A stretch of 64,000 nt of DNA, taken from Monomorium pharaonis (lineage: Eukaryota; Arthropoda; Insecta; Hymenoptera; Formicidae). The position numbers and the translations under genes were made by a program. Below, one piece after another: positions 23,646 to 34,734 of the stretch. Where the stretch lies: the NCBI RefSeq assembly GCF_013373865.1, contig NC_050474.1:453501-517500 (forward strand), written 5' to 3'. The notes beneath the pieces are model-generated. The model worked only from the letters and a program-made list of their open reading frames with translations. It was not told where the DNA came from and did not search any database. How positions within the stretch are numbered: position 1 is the first letter of the stretch; each line of letters opens with the position of its first letter.

Positions 23646-24557
23646 TATAAGAACCTTTATCCTTTTAGGTACATTTTTACACACCTCTGCCTGAATGTAA
23701 AAGTGGAGTAACAAAAAATCAAATGGACAATCATCAATTAATCTTTCGTTTCTTACCATATGGGACACACTATTACATCCTACTGTGAGAGCCCTGAAGA
23801 AGCAAAAAACCAGCTGTATCACATGCACACACATGTTGTAGCAACAATGCTACAAAAACAGATAGATGTCTAAGATAACAATGATTTGATCTATCGCCAT
23901 ATCAATTCAAAATCATTCTTTTGTCTGTACACAACGTAAAATTTATACAACAGTCAGATTGAGTCAAAAATATTTATATAATTAACGCAAAGCCAAAATT
24001 GACGGCAAATTACAAGGAATTCTACATGCAAAAATCTGTGCCATAAAACATCTTTTTACATGGATAACTTCTATTAATTCTCAATTAACTTATCATTATC
24101 TTAAAATATTACAACCAACAGAGAATTAACAATTTCATGATAACAGAAATAATATGGACATATTTTTAATTTATTTTCTATTATTTGCAAAATCTTTGAT
24201 TGAGGAACTAATTATTATTAATTCTATCTTTCCTTCCATACTTGAAACAACAGATGAACAATTCTAAGCATATTAACAAAATTTGTAAACAATTCTATCC
24301 ATGTTATTTTGTTGCTCAGTCAAAGATTTTGCTGAGTAATGAGAAACGATTCTGCTAGTTGGATCAATTAGAATTGAATTGACAGTCGTTTCGACTGTCA
24401 TACGGTAGCTTTTAATAAATGCTTTGCCTTTAAACGTGACACTCACTTTGCCGCTGGGCTTGTAACAAGCCCTCGCGTCTACCATGTTGTTCATGATATT
24501 CGCGTGTTGATCCTCGGTGCCGTCAAAACTCAATTTCTCCTCTTTCGTGCGTATCAT
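23646..24557 (-). CDS. Unidentified gene, exon-like segments
   Basis: I do not recognise this gene. A frame starting at 24557 reads MIRTKEEKLSFDGTEDQ and continues to ...VDARACYKPSGK, where a strong donor GTGAGT occurs. It could instead stay open to a stop at 24273. Further downstream, after a good acceptor (TTTTTTGCTTCTTCAG), lies an exon reading ALTVGCNSVSHM at about 23794-23756. It is followed by GTAAGA, a 66-bp intron-like stretch with no in-frame stop, then AEVCKNVPKRIKVLII and a donor-like GTAATA. The phases of the two parts do not join directly, so at least one exon is missing. The VGCNSV...KVLII pattern faintly recalls L7Ae-type proteins such as RNase P p38, but this is a guess. Confidence 0.3.
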
Positions 24558-24967
24558 CTCCAGTTGACGATGTTATATCCCATAGACCTAGCTCCGCGCG
24601 AGAATCTGTTGTCGAAGCCTCGCGTTCTCGGAACTGAACCACTACGTACGGTCAATCATCTGTTGCCGGCGTCGGTTGTCGGCGTCCTTTGTTGCTCACT
24701 CGTTCTCTCCCTTTTTCTCCCCTTTCTTTCCTTCTTGAAACGTTCGCCGTCTATTAATCGTATCACGATAAATCGAACACGTGTGCATTAAATACATACA
24801 CCATACACCTTTGGGTGAAGCCAATAGCCCGTCAATCGAACGCACTCGTACGTTTACAACTTTACACACGGTATCAACGGTATCGATCTGACGTTCCGCA
24901 TGTAATGATGTAAACACTGAGGCCATGACAGGTCATGATACGAAGGCTGCGTTCCGATATTCACTGC

Positions 24968-25019
24968 CAGTACTGAAAATGTATAGTTTACGTTACGTAT
25001 ACTGTAGATTTTCAGTACC
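24968..25019. repeat. Imperfect palindrome (TACTGAAAAT arms)
   Basis: The arms (CAGTACTGAAAATGTATAGT and its near-complement ending ATTTTCAGTACC) are about 25 bp each and meet at TTACGT. It is probably a small foldback element. Confidence 0.7.
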
Positions 25020-25148
25020 ATATGCAGGTTATGCCATTTCGTGTGTGATAGCCCTAAAGGCCCCTCCCGCACACACTTTTGCACAACGCATAACGTATGT
25101 ATATAAACAAATTAATTGGTCCATAAGCAAAATGTATAAGGCCAGATT

Positions 25149-25269
25149 TACAATAGGTGTAGTAAGCCTTAAACCCTAAGGAATTAACCAATTATATTCG
25201 TTTATTCTTCTTACATTCAATTATAATTGGTCAGTTTCTTATGGAATAAGGCTTACTACACCTATTGTA
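25149..25269. mobile_element. Foldback element with TACAATAGGTG ends
   Basis: The left arm at 25149-25196 begins TACAATAGGTGTAGTAAGCC. The right arm at 25221-25269, read on the opposite strand, begins with the same 20 bases and stays similar to ACCAATTATA. The spacer is about 25 bp. The outer sequence GAT(C/T)TACAATAGG resembles the ends of the foldbacks at 30537-30944 and 30578-30715. Confidence 0.65.
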
Positions 25270-25868
25270 GATCCACGCTTAAGGTGCCTTTTCATGCTGA
25301 CGTTTGACGCTCGATCATCTTAGTACAATCTATGCAGTTTATGCGCATTTCAGAATGCAATCCAAGTATTATATTTTTGGAAAATAAGTTCTACGATTGA
25401 ACGTCGAGCAAATTTCAACTATAAAAATGTTTAAGATTTATCCAACTTTTACATTACTCTGATTAATTTAATCGATTAATTTTTCAAGTATTTTCATGTT
25501 CGTTATTTTAGGAACCAAAAGAAAAACCTTGTCAAATATAATACTTTTTTTATTTTCTAAATAAATAGAAAAAAATTAAATTAAGACAATAAATCGTACA
25601 ATGTATAAATAATTGTCTCGAGAGCAATTTTGCTGGTTGAATTAATTACTTACTGGGTATATAACCAGATTAATTAATTCGGTATATAACCAATTGAAAT
25701 TTTATTTTTTGGAAGCAATGGACACGTAATGGCAGACGATTGGTTGTTGCAAAACCATGATGTGAGAGCAGCTTTAATCCACGCGACTACCATGTGTTGA
25801 GAGAAAGAGAGAGAGAAAGAGACTAAAACCGGGAGCGAAAGAGAACCATGTATCTTACAAAGTCCGGA

Positions 25869-25876
25869 TGACGTCA
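25869..25876. promoter_or_regulatory. Consensus CRE (TGACGTCA) upstream of BAP31
   Basis: A perfect TGACGTCA palindrome, the binding site of CREB/ATF-type bZIP factors, sits at the start of a CpG-rich segment that leads to the BAP31 gene. ATF6/XBP1-related factors of the ER stress response use similar sites, which would suit an ER protein. The regulatory role is inference. Confidence 0.4.
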
Positions 25877-26797
25877 CGGGATACAGTTTATTTATAAAAA
25901 CCGCCGACGACCGGACGACGTTGCTCGCTCGGATTCGCAGTTCGAACATCGTACTTTGAGCCTATTCGTGTGTGTCGTCGGACTGTCGCACGTCGCAGAA
26001 GAAGTCGCTGTGAGTCGACGACGTGTCTCAATCCTCGCGTTATAGCACTCGTCTTCGCGGAAAGAGCCATGTAAGAACCCTGGTGAATCCGTTAAGTAGT
26101 GGCGACTGACAAATGAAATTCGCTGCCGGTCGCCCGGGCGAACGAAGCGCCAACGTATAAATACATCGAGGATACGTTTCTTGCTAAGTAGCTATGCGGA
26201 TTTGCGGAATGTATCGTCATACACTCATACCTATACGCGTATTATTTCAAAAAGGGCGTATTGAGAGGTCTACAATTTTTTAAATCGAATTGAGATTCGT
26301 TTCTTCAGTGTCAACGTGTTTTGTTTCACGAGCAGAGCGCATACTACGCGAGCAAAACTTGAGTCACTCGAAGCTTCGAGAACGATTGGACCGTCGAGAT
26401 AATTTCTATGAATCCTTGATCCTCGTTTATCACAAAGTGACGGTGCGTTATGATCGATCCAATTTAAAATCACGTGTCATCCTGTTTCTATCGCACGCAC
26501 TCCTCGAAAAATATATAATTACGTTGTAGCAAGAAGAATTAACGTAGTTTTTTTTTAAATTAATTTAATTACTGTGTTCTGTGTCGCACAAGAATTTTGC
26601 AGACAGTAGAGAGGTAGGAAACGCCGTACTACTTTTATTGAAAAGACGAAAGATTCAGTTGATGAGGAATTTTTATGAAACTTGAGATACTAGACATTTG
26701 AGATTTTCAAGGTCTTGAGATATGTGATTATGCTGACACCTGTATTTCATCATTTTTTTCCAGCAATCTTCAGATTCAACAGCAGAATAAGAGAAAC

Positions 26798-27634
26798 ATG
26801 AGTCTCCAATGGACCCTTATTGCTGGTTTTCTCTATATTGAGGTTGCGATTGTCCTCCTTTTGGTATTGCCAGTAGCCTCACCTACCAGATGGCAAAAGC
26901 TTTTCAGATCTCGATTCTTACAAAGTATAAATAATCAGGCTTCCATTTACTTTGTGGTTTTGCTGGGGGTCCTAGTTCTATTTCTGCTGGATGCTATACG
27001 AGAGATGAGGAAGTACTCCGGGAGCCTGGATCACACTGATCATCATCATCAGTTGAACTTGGAAATGCAAGGTAGAGTTATATAATATTTGTACGTTCAT
27101 TTTTTCCTGTATTTTTTTTACATTTGATTTTATTCTAATTTGTGATTACAGATCATAGATTATATTTAGTCAAATTCTTATATGTATATATTTTTTCCTT
27201 TCTCAGAAAACATGAGGTTGTTTCGTGCACAGAGGAATTTTTATATATCTGGCTTTGCATTGTTTCTAAGCTTGGTGATACGTCGTCTTGTTATCCTGAT
27301 TTCTACCCAAGCCTCCTTGCTCGCGCAAAATGAAGCGGCTATGCGGCAGGCTCAATCTGCAACAACCACAGCCAGAAGCCTGTTGTCCCAGAGAACAACT
27401 GGTGAAAGTTTGCAAAATGACTCCAATGAGGCGCACGATAAAGCTGTCTCAGAACTGAAAAATCAAATTAAGGAGTTACAAGCTAAGAATCATGAGCTCG
27501 AGAGCAATTTGACTAAGGAGAAGAAGGATAAAGAGGCAATAAAATCGCAGGCGGAATCACTCACAAAGGAATACGATCGTTTGACTAAGGAGCATGCGAA
27601 ACTCATGCAATCGGGTGATAAGAAAACCGATTAA
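26798..27634 (+). CDS. BCAP31: B-cell receptor-associated protein 31 homologue (BAP31)
   Basis: ER membrane chaperone and sorting factor for newly made membrane proteins. Exons 26798-27071 and 27207-27634 join in phase (one Glu codon is split) and give 233 residues, close to the usual 245. Exon 1 starts MSLQWTLIAGFLYIEVAIVL and contains two membrane segments. Exon 2 starts ENMRLFRAQRNFYISGFALF, the most conserved BAP31 stretch, with the third membrane segment. A long coiled coil follows, with LTKEYDRLTKEHAKLM, a family hallmark. The protein ends KKTD, a dilysine ER-retrieval signal. The ATG lies in an exon that begins after TTTTTTCCAG at about 26764, so at least one non-coding 5' exon exists, probably near 25900-26070. 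Confidence 0.95.
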
Positions 27635-28263
27635 ACAAAATTTTTTGTTTTCCTTGTTTTTTTAAACTATTTGCTCATGAATTCTGAAGTTGTCCTTTTC
27701 TTACTTTATATTACATACTTTGTATCGCATAATTTAAAAGAGTCACATTTCATGATATTAAAACATACCTCTATACTTACGTTAGCAAGTTGTATACAAA
27801 TATTACTATGGTGTGGTGGTGTAATGTGCTTCGTAATAACACTGTACATCCTTTTTCCAACTTTGAATACTATTCTGTGTACAAAGTCAGTATCTATTTT
27901 TCTTAATTTGTGATATATCATTACTTTTATGAACCATTAACAAATGTACATTAACAAAGAATTCCATAAATTAAAGTTTTCGTTATAGTCGCTTTTTTAG
28001 TTCTTTTTGATGAAAAGTGGTACAAATTTCGATAGTAAGAGTATGTCATCAACTGTTAATATTTTGTACTGCATAAGAAAATAACTGATTACTGCATGCT
28101 ATACGTTTGGCAAGTATTAATAATATATAAATAGAATATATATATTTTGCATACGTTTTAGACAATATATTTCAAATGTACTTCCAATCTTGGCATTTCC
28201 AATATTTTCTTGTTTTACATTTACCAACAAACTTGTATGAAATTTTATGTGTTATGTGTGTGT

Positions 28264-28274
28264 GTATATATATA

Positions 28275-28330
<56 letters not shown>
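28264..28330. repeat. (TA)n microsatellite
   Basis: Long TA run between the BAP31 and MIC19 genes. Confidence 0.95.
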
Positions 28331-28332
<2 letters not shown>

Positions 28333-28379
28333 AATTTAAACTTTAGAATGTGTTCTGTGTAGGTCTTCATTTGTGTCAT

Positions 28380-28422
28380 GTACCCTGAATTACACTATAT
28401 ATATATATATAGTTAATTCAGG

Positions 28423-28426
<4 letters not shown>
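28380..28426. repeat. Palindrome enclosing a TA tract
   Basis: The arms GTACCCTGAATTA and TAATTCAGGGTAC are perfect complements 13 bp long. They enclose CACTATATATATATATATAG and two more bases. The right arm runs directly into a (CA)n array. Confidence 0.85.
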
Positions 28427-28476
<50 letters not shown>

Positions 28477-28484
28477 GTATATAT
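28424..28484. repeat. (CA)n-(TA)n microsatellite
   Basis: A pure CA run to 28460 followed by a TA run interrupted by one GTA. Confidence 0.95.
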
Positions 28485-28889
28485 GAACCTCAAAATAGGT
28501 CATTTTAGTTTTTGTGATGCACGTTTTCTTGCATAAATGATAAAATTATTATTTTAGTAAATTTTTGATATAAGGTTTTTTGGTTATAAAACTATTGTTG
28601 ATTACACTCGGATAAATGCTATTAATAAAAAAAAGGTACTTCACATTTGATGTTTAACAATATTTAACTCACGTATATAACAAATTACTATTTTATTGTA
28701 AATCACAATATACTCATACATTTTTTACATTTTTCTTCTCGTGTACTCTTTGCTTTACACTACTTTCCATCAGCGACAATTCTGCTGAAATAAGCATTTT
28801 AGGCAATACACTTTGATGTACAATTTATTATTTTTTGACTAAATGTCCTTTGAAGATGCCGTAATTTGCAAGCACGCTAGTAGAACGTA

Positions 28890-29907
28890 TTACGAACGCG
28901 TTTCAATCATACGTGTGTAATGTACATTCCAGACACAATTTGAAAACTCTTCCACCAAGTTCGAACATTTAAGAGTCTCCTTGGGATGATCCTGGAAACA
29001 CTTTAGGACTTTGTTACTGTTTTCCAAGCACGGTTGCACTGTATTCTGAATATCAGCGATTTTTCGTCCTGTAATACATATTAAATTGATAAACTGCAGT
29101 GGATAAGTTTTATTTAGTATTAAGCACTACATCAGTAGAATTTTATACCAAAGCAATAATATCTATAAATTATTCAAGAATTTATATTACATGTATCATC
29201 TTAGCAGTATTACATTATTGATATCAAAACTCAGTCCAAAAGAAAAAGATTGACAAGTATTTTAGTAAGTAATTACTAAATTATTAAAATATTGTTTTAA
29301 AGTATTAAAAAAAATTACTTGATAAGATTGAGTCTTTCTTTTAGTTTCTCAATGGATTTACATGTACCAAAACTAATTCTATTATAGAGTCACTAAACGC
29401 TACCAAGTTACTGCTTTTTCTGCTGAATGTAGTTACTAAAACTGTTCAGCAAATTTAACTTTATATATATCCAAATTTACCAGACTTAGCAGTGGAAGTT
29501 TCACTAGCTGCCTTTTTGTATTCATCCTCCAAGACACGATTGACCTTTTGGTAACCATCCTCCAGATTCCGCAGGCGCCTCTGCCAGTACTGATCCTGTC
29601 GCTTCAGCTCCTCTTCCATTTGCTGCTGCATTTGAAGAGCTGACATTGTCAACTCTGGATAATAATACACTGCCTGTCCAGCCGTTGCTTCTTGGCTGGT
29701 CTGAGGTGCGACAGTCGTTGCACTGGGAGGTGCTAGGTGCTGAATTGTCGGAGGTGCGCTGGATCTCATATCCGACGGTGACTCACCGCGAGCCCTCGTA
29801 CTCTCTCCTTGGGCGAGACGTTGCACGATCGCGTTCGAGACTTTGATCACCCCGACTTCTTCCTCATTCGAGATGGTCAATTTGCGGGCGCTCTGGCCGG
29901 AACCCAT
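28890..29907 (-). CDS. CHCHD3: MICOS complex subunit MIC19 (CHCHD3/6 family)
   Basis: Peripheral inner-membrane protein that organises mitochondrial cristae. Minus-strand exons 29907-29481 and 29068-28890 join in phase (a Gly codon is split) to give 201 residues. The N-terminus MGSGQSARKLTIS is a myristoylation signal, as in vertebrate CHCHD3. A Gln/Glu-rich helical segment follows (MQQQMEEELKRQDQYWQRRL). Exon 2 holds the twin CX9C CHCH domain: CLENSNKVLKC and CSNLVEEFSNC, the pattern oxidised by MIA40 in the intermembrane space. An in-frame stop just upstream fixes the start. It is transcribed away from NMD3, and the shared upstream region contains nested foldback elements. Confidence 0.95.
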
Positions 29908-30232
29908 CCTCGGGATCCTAACTCAGTGGCCCGCGAAGAACCTCGTGACTTCGCTCGTCTGCAAATAAAACCTATTCGCCGATTCGTTCTTGCAGTGCTA
30001 CCGCGTCAACGTCGTTGCCCTCGTTACGTTACAAGGTACAGCAAGCATTTGCCTTATTTACCTGGCGTCCTGATCCGTTGACAGCGGCCAGCCGTTTTCC
30101 GCTTCATCAAAGTGAAGTTACATAAATACTTCAGATCATTCCTTCCACTACCATTCCATGACGGCTCCGTTCCGCTGATTGACTCGAACGAATACAGCAA
30201 CTATTCGCTTTTCGTTGTGAAGTTAGCGTTAA

Positions 30233-30532
30233 GCCTCGTCTACAGAAGTCGCAAGCAGTCAGTTGCGACTTGCGACAGCCAATGAGCGTCTAGTTTCTAG
30301 TTAAAGCTCGACAATCATTGGCTGTCGCAAGTCGCAAGCAGCCAGTTGCGACTTGCGACAGCCAATGATTGTCGAGCTTTAACTAGAAACTAGGCGCTCA
30401 TTGACTGTCGCAAGTCGCAACTGGCTGCTTGCGACTTGCGACAGCCAATGATTGTCGAGCTTTAACTAGAAACTAGGCGCTCATTGGCTGTCGCAAGTTG
30501 CAACTGGCTGCTTGCGACTCTGTAGACGAGGC
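30233..30532. mobile_element. TTAA-flanked foldback element, 300 bp
   Basis: Flanked by TTAA at 30229-30232 and 30533-30536. Ends are inverted: GCCTCGTCTACAG and CTGTAGACGAGGC. The interior repeats one module in alternating orientation: GTCGCAAG, (A/C)AG(C/T)CAGTTGC, GACTTGCGACAGCCAATGA, then a spacer (TCTAGTTTCTAGTTAAAGCT). There are about four GTCGCAAG/CTTGCGAC clusters, so the whole unit can fold into several hairpins. It has no coding capacity. TTAA suggests mobilisation by a piggyBac-type enzyme. Confidence 0.7.
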
Positions 30533-30536
30533 TTAA

Positions 30537-30944
30537 GGGCCATCTACAATGGAGTGTTTTAGCCGTAACAGCACTAATGCCCAGTCTACAATGAGTCGTT
30601 GGTCGTTGGTCGTAAGAAATTTAACCAATCACAGTTGATCTTAGAGAAGAATAACCGAACATAATTGGTTAAATTTCTTACGACCAACGACCAACGACTC
30701 ATTGTAGACTGGGCATAAAACTACGGCAATGCTGTCTAGAATAAAAACGACGTAGCAATAACATACAAGCCGGCCATCAAAGAAAGGCGACCAAAAACTA
30801 ATCCCGAATGCCCCAACGCTCATCGTAAGCACGCAATGAATTGGCTCAATGTCTGCTGTAGGCTGTAAACAGTAAAGCAATACAAAGTGGAGACATTTTC
30901 TACGACTACTGCTACGGCCTACGACTGTCCATTGTAGATGGCCC
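30537..30944. mobile_element. Foldback element with GGGCCATCTACAATGG ends
   Basis: Ends are inverted: GGGCCATCTACAATGGA and TCCATTGTAGATGGCCC. TTAA at 30533-30536 flanks the left end, shared with the preceding element. TTTA flanks the right end at 30945-30948, possibly a mutated TTAA. A smaller foldback is nested inside at 30578-30715. Confidence 0.65.
30578..30715. mobile_element. Nested foldback element with TGCCCAGTCTACAATGAG ends
   Basis: The two arms of about 52 bp are almost perfect complements. The left begins TGCCCAGTCTACAATGAGTC and contains a GTCGTTG-GTCGTTG-GTCG direct repeat, ending in TTTAACCAAT. The short centre is not conserved. It is inserted in the 30537-30944 element and shares the TCTACAAT core at its ends. 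Flanking TAA on both sides may be the target duplication. Confidence 0.75.
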
Positions 30945-31423
30945 TTTACGCTGAATTGAATATTCTCGAGATTTGACCAATCGGTAGAAAGAAGTCTTTT
31001 GCTTCTTTGTCCCGATTGGACAAGTTGGCGTTTGACTCGAGCATGAAAACTATTTCGATTCGACCTCTTTAACTCGTGACGCATTGGCCGCACATGATTT
31101 TTAGGTTAGGTTTTTAGCTAAGATTTTCGGTTTTGGAGATTAGCAGGTGTTTCGAGTTTCAAAGATAATCTTCGTGTTTTTTTAAGTAGAATATCAAATA
31201 AATAATCTTACAAGCAGAAAGAGATTTTATTCAAGCGGTGTAAGTGAAAAGATTTGTTAAAAGAGAATTTATAAAAAAATTTTTATCTTTATAATAGTAT
31301 TTGTAGTGTGCAGATACTCTTTACCTTCAAAATCTAAGATTACTGATTGAAAAGATAGACTTTTAAAAAAAGCTTGGAGCACGATTTATAAAATTCCTTT
31401 TTTTTTAGTTACAGACACATAAA

Positions 31424-34400
31424 ATGGAATATATTGAAGTCTCTGACGAAGCACAGAAGAAAGGAATGATGTATGTATATGTGTAACATATTTTGTAACA
31501 TACTTTATACAAATTTTATAAGTATTCATTACTTTGTAAGGTATAGGAGATAAGAATGAATTCTGGTGGACATGTAAATGCAAATTTTCCTTATTCCTAG
31601 TCTCTGCTGCGAGTGTGGGCTCCTCATCGAATCAAATCCTGCCAATATGTGTGTAGGCTGTCTACGTACACATGTTGATATTACAGAGGGTATCCCTAAA
31701 CAAGCAACCATTCATTTCTGCAAGAACTGTGAAAGGTATAGTTTTTAAAGAATATGACTTATTCAACTTTTTAATAATATAAAACAAATTACATAGAAAA
31801 TAAGTCAAAAACAACCAAGAATTTTTTTTTTTTTAATATATTAAAACATTAATTTGCTCAAGTTAATATTGTGTTTACATAACAGATATCTTCAACCACC
31901 TTCTGACTGGATTCATGCCTCACTAGAATCTAAGGAACTTTTGTCATTGTGCTTGAAAAAGTTGAAAGGATTGAATCGTGTGAAATTGGTAGATGCTGGT
32001 TTTGTATGGACAGAACCACATTCCAAAAGATTGAAGGTAAGTTTCACATAGATGATACAAGCAAAATTGTATCATGAATGATATTTAAATCACAAATAAA
32101 TTCAAAAGTTCTAATAGATATTTAGTTGTGCTGACAGTTATAATGTAGAATTAAATGTTATATAAATACAGTTGTAACTCACATATAATTTTTCATTAGT
32201 TAAATGTACTTGACTATTGTTTATCGTGTTAATGTTTGTATCAAACTATCGTTTGATATGAACATTTAATATAAACACTTCCATAACAAGTTTTCTATAA
32301 TAACTTGACATTAAAATCAAATTCCATTTCTACTTTATCTACTCTATCATACTAATATTTTTCTTAGGTAAAGTTAACTATTCATGCAGAAGTTCTTGGT
32401 GGAACAGTCCTGCAGCAAGTATTTGTGGTCGAATATGTTGTGAATCATCAGATGTGCGAAGACTGTCACCACATAGAGGCTAAAGATTATTGGCGTGCAT
32501 CTGTGAGTTTTCTAAAAGAAGGAATTTACATGAAATTAATAAATGTGTTGAATAATTTTATGTATATTTGGCTTTGCGTTGTTTTTTATAGGTGCAAATC
32601 CGCCAAAGAGCAATAAACAAGAAAACCTTTTACTACTTAGAACAGTTGATATTGAAACATAAAGCACATGAGCATACATTGGGCATAAAACCTATTCATG
32701 GTAAATATCACATTTTATAAAAGCATTTTTCTGATGCTAATGTTGTCATGTTATTACTGTCATCAAATGGATAACAAATCTGTATAACGTTCTAACGTGT
32801 TTACAGATGGTTTGGACTTCTTTTTCGCAAATGAAGCTGCAGCTAGAAAAATGGTTGATTTTTTAATGACTGTCATGCCATGCCATTGCCAACATTCGAA
32901 GAAATTAATTTCACATGATTGTCATAGTAATTTGTACAATTACAAGTTTACATTCAGGTAGTTGTGTAAATAATATACATTTGCGATATTTTTAAATTTT
33001 ATTTAACGTTTTAATTGTACTATTTGCAGCGTTGAAATCGTTCCGCTCTCCAAGGACAGCGTAGTCTGCTTACCGCGAAAGTTGGCTCAACAATTGGGTG
33101 GCATTAGCCCTATTTGTTTGGTATATCGAATCACAAATTCTGTGCATCTTATAGACTTTTTATCAGGACAAAGTAAGTTGGTGGTATTAATATTATTTTC
33201 AATTAATAAAAATAATTTAATTGATGCTATACTATGTTTGCTACGATGCTTTGTTTCATTTAGTTGCTGAAGTTAGTGCGACTGTTTACTGGAGATATAA
33301 CTTCAATAGTATATGCGATCCAAAACAATTAACAGAATATATCGTGATGGATATTGAACCAATAAAGTATAAAGATAGAAAAATGTTCCCAGGACAAGGA
33401 TCTATTTCTAATAAAGTAAGTTTTCTGCCTGTAGAAAATATTTCGACCACAACACAATTGACTTTTATATCATCTATGTTTATCACTTAATATAATCTTT
33501 TTTAAAGAAAAAGGATGTCTTCTTATCAACATGATGAAATTTATTTCGAGATAAAAGGCTAATTTTTTAATAATACAATTTTCCAGCACATTATAGCAGA
33601 TGCATGGCTAGTGAAAGCATCTGAGCTGGGAATAAACGATAATCCAATTCACACACGTACACACTTAGGACATATACTTAAACCAGGCGATTCAGTATTC
33701 GGGTAAGTTTATATAATTTACAATAAATAAAATAATTTTACAATTAATTTTAATATAGCAAGTATTACTTTAGTGAGTTCCTGGCAGAGTTTATTACGCA
33801 AAAATTACATTTATTCATTTATTTACACATTTCTTTTAAAGTAGCTTTTTTATAGCTATTTTGAACAATATTTTTAGTGTCTACAAATCGTTTGTTCCAT
33901 TCATAAATTTGCTTTTCTTATCAGGCGTTTTTTTAAGCATTTGTAAAGTTTCTGAAGATTGTGTGTAACAAAACATAAAATTTTATTCAAATATTATTTT
34001 AAAGCGACATTTCATATGCGAGCTTTTACGTCAATTTCAATATTGTATCCAAGTTAACATATCGAAGTCACAATTTTTTTACTTAAATCCAAGTTTCCTT
34101 TTTTTATTCCCTTTTCGCTTTTACCATTTTTCTTATTCTGTTAACTTTCATTCAACTACCCTTTTATTATTTATAAAAAAAAGGAAATTCCGAATATTTT
34201 TTGAAGCTATTAATATGTACGCAACGTGTATGTCTTACATCGTTACGATAAGATTAATAATTGATAGCATACGTAAGTTTTTGTTTGATATTTGTTTATT
34301 GCAGCTATGCTCTCAAAGATAGTAATATTAACGATACCAATTTCGAGAAATTAAGTGATGATTCAATACCCGATATTATTCTGGTAAAAAAGTTTTACAG

Positions 34401-34734
34401 TCATAACAAGGCGGCCCGTCGCAAAGCACGAGTGTGGAAGTTGAAACATATTGTTGACGAAGCAGCTAGTATGAGTACAGAAAATAAGTACGTTGAAAAA
34501 TTATGTACAAAACCAACAAATTTATATACTGTAATTTGTCTCATATCAATTGCGTTTTACAGTGATTATAACGAATTTCTTGACGAGCTGGAAGAAGATC
34601 CAGAATTGAGACAGAATATCAATATATATAGAGACATTCGGAAACACATCCCTGTTGATACTAGTGAGATAGATCCGAGCATTCCGCAGATTACACTCGA
34701 AGAAATGATGGATGATCTTGTAATTGAAGATTGA
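31424..34734 (+). CDS. NMD3: 60S ribosomal export protein NMD3
   Basis: Adaptor that links the pre-60S ribosomal subunit to the CRM1 exportin. Exons: 31424-31470, 31601-31735, 31886-32036, 32368-32502, 32592-32700, 32807-32957, 33030-33172, 33264-33415, 33587-33702, 34305-34487 and 34563-34734. All phases agree and give 497 residues (human 503). Zinc-binding pairs are visible in LCCECGLLIESNPANMCVGC, HFCKNCERYLQPP and QMCEDCHHIEAKDYW. Further family blocks are VDAGFVWTEPHSKRLKV, TFYYLEQLILKH, YNYKFTF and THLGHILKPGDSVFGY. The acidic C-terminus (DELEEDPELRQNINIYRD, then LEEMMDDLVIED) contains the leucine-rich export signal region. It is divergent from MIC19. Confidence 0.97.

Larger units (their letters stand above)
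27635..28889. other. Intergenic region between convergent BAP31 and MIC19
   Basis: Holds both 3' UTRs and a cluster of microsatellites: (TA)n at 28264-28330, a palindrome around (TA)n at 28380-28426, then (CA)n and (TA)n to 28484. No gene is supported. Confidence 0.6.

Noticed and set aside
30641..31093. 150-codon minus-strand frame
   Set aside because: It runs through the foldback elements and the NMD3 5' region and resembles no family.
31103..31115. TTAGGTTAGG, resembling the insect telomere repeat
   Set aside because: Only two imperfect units, so not an interstitial telomere array.
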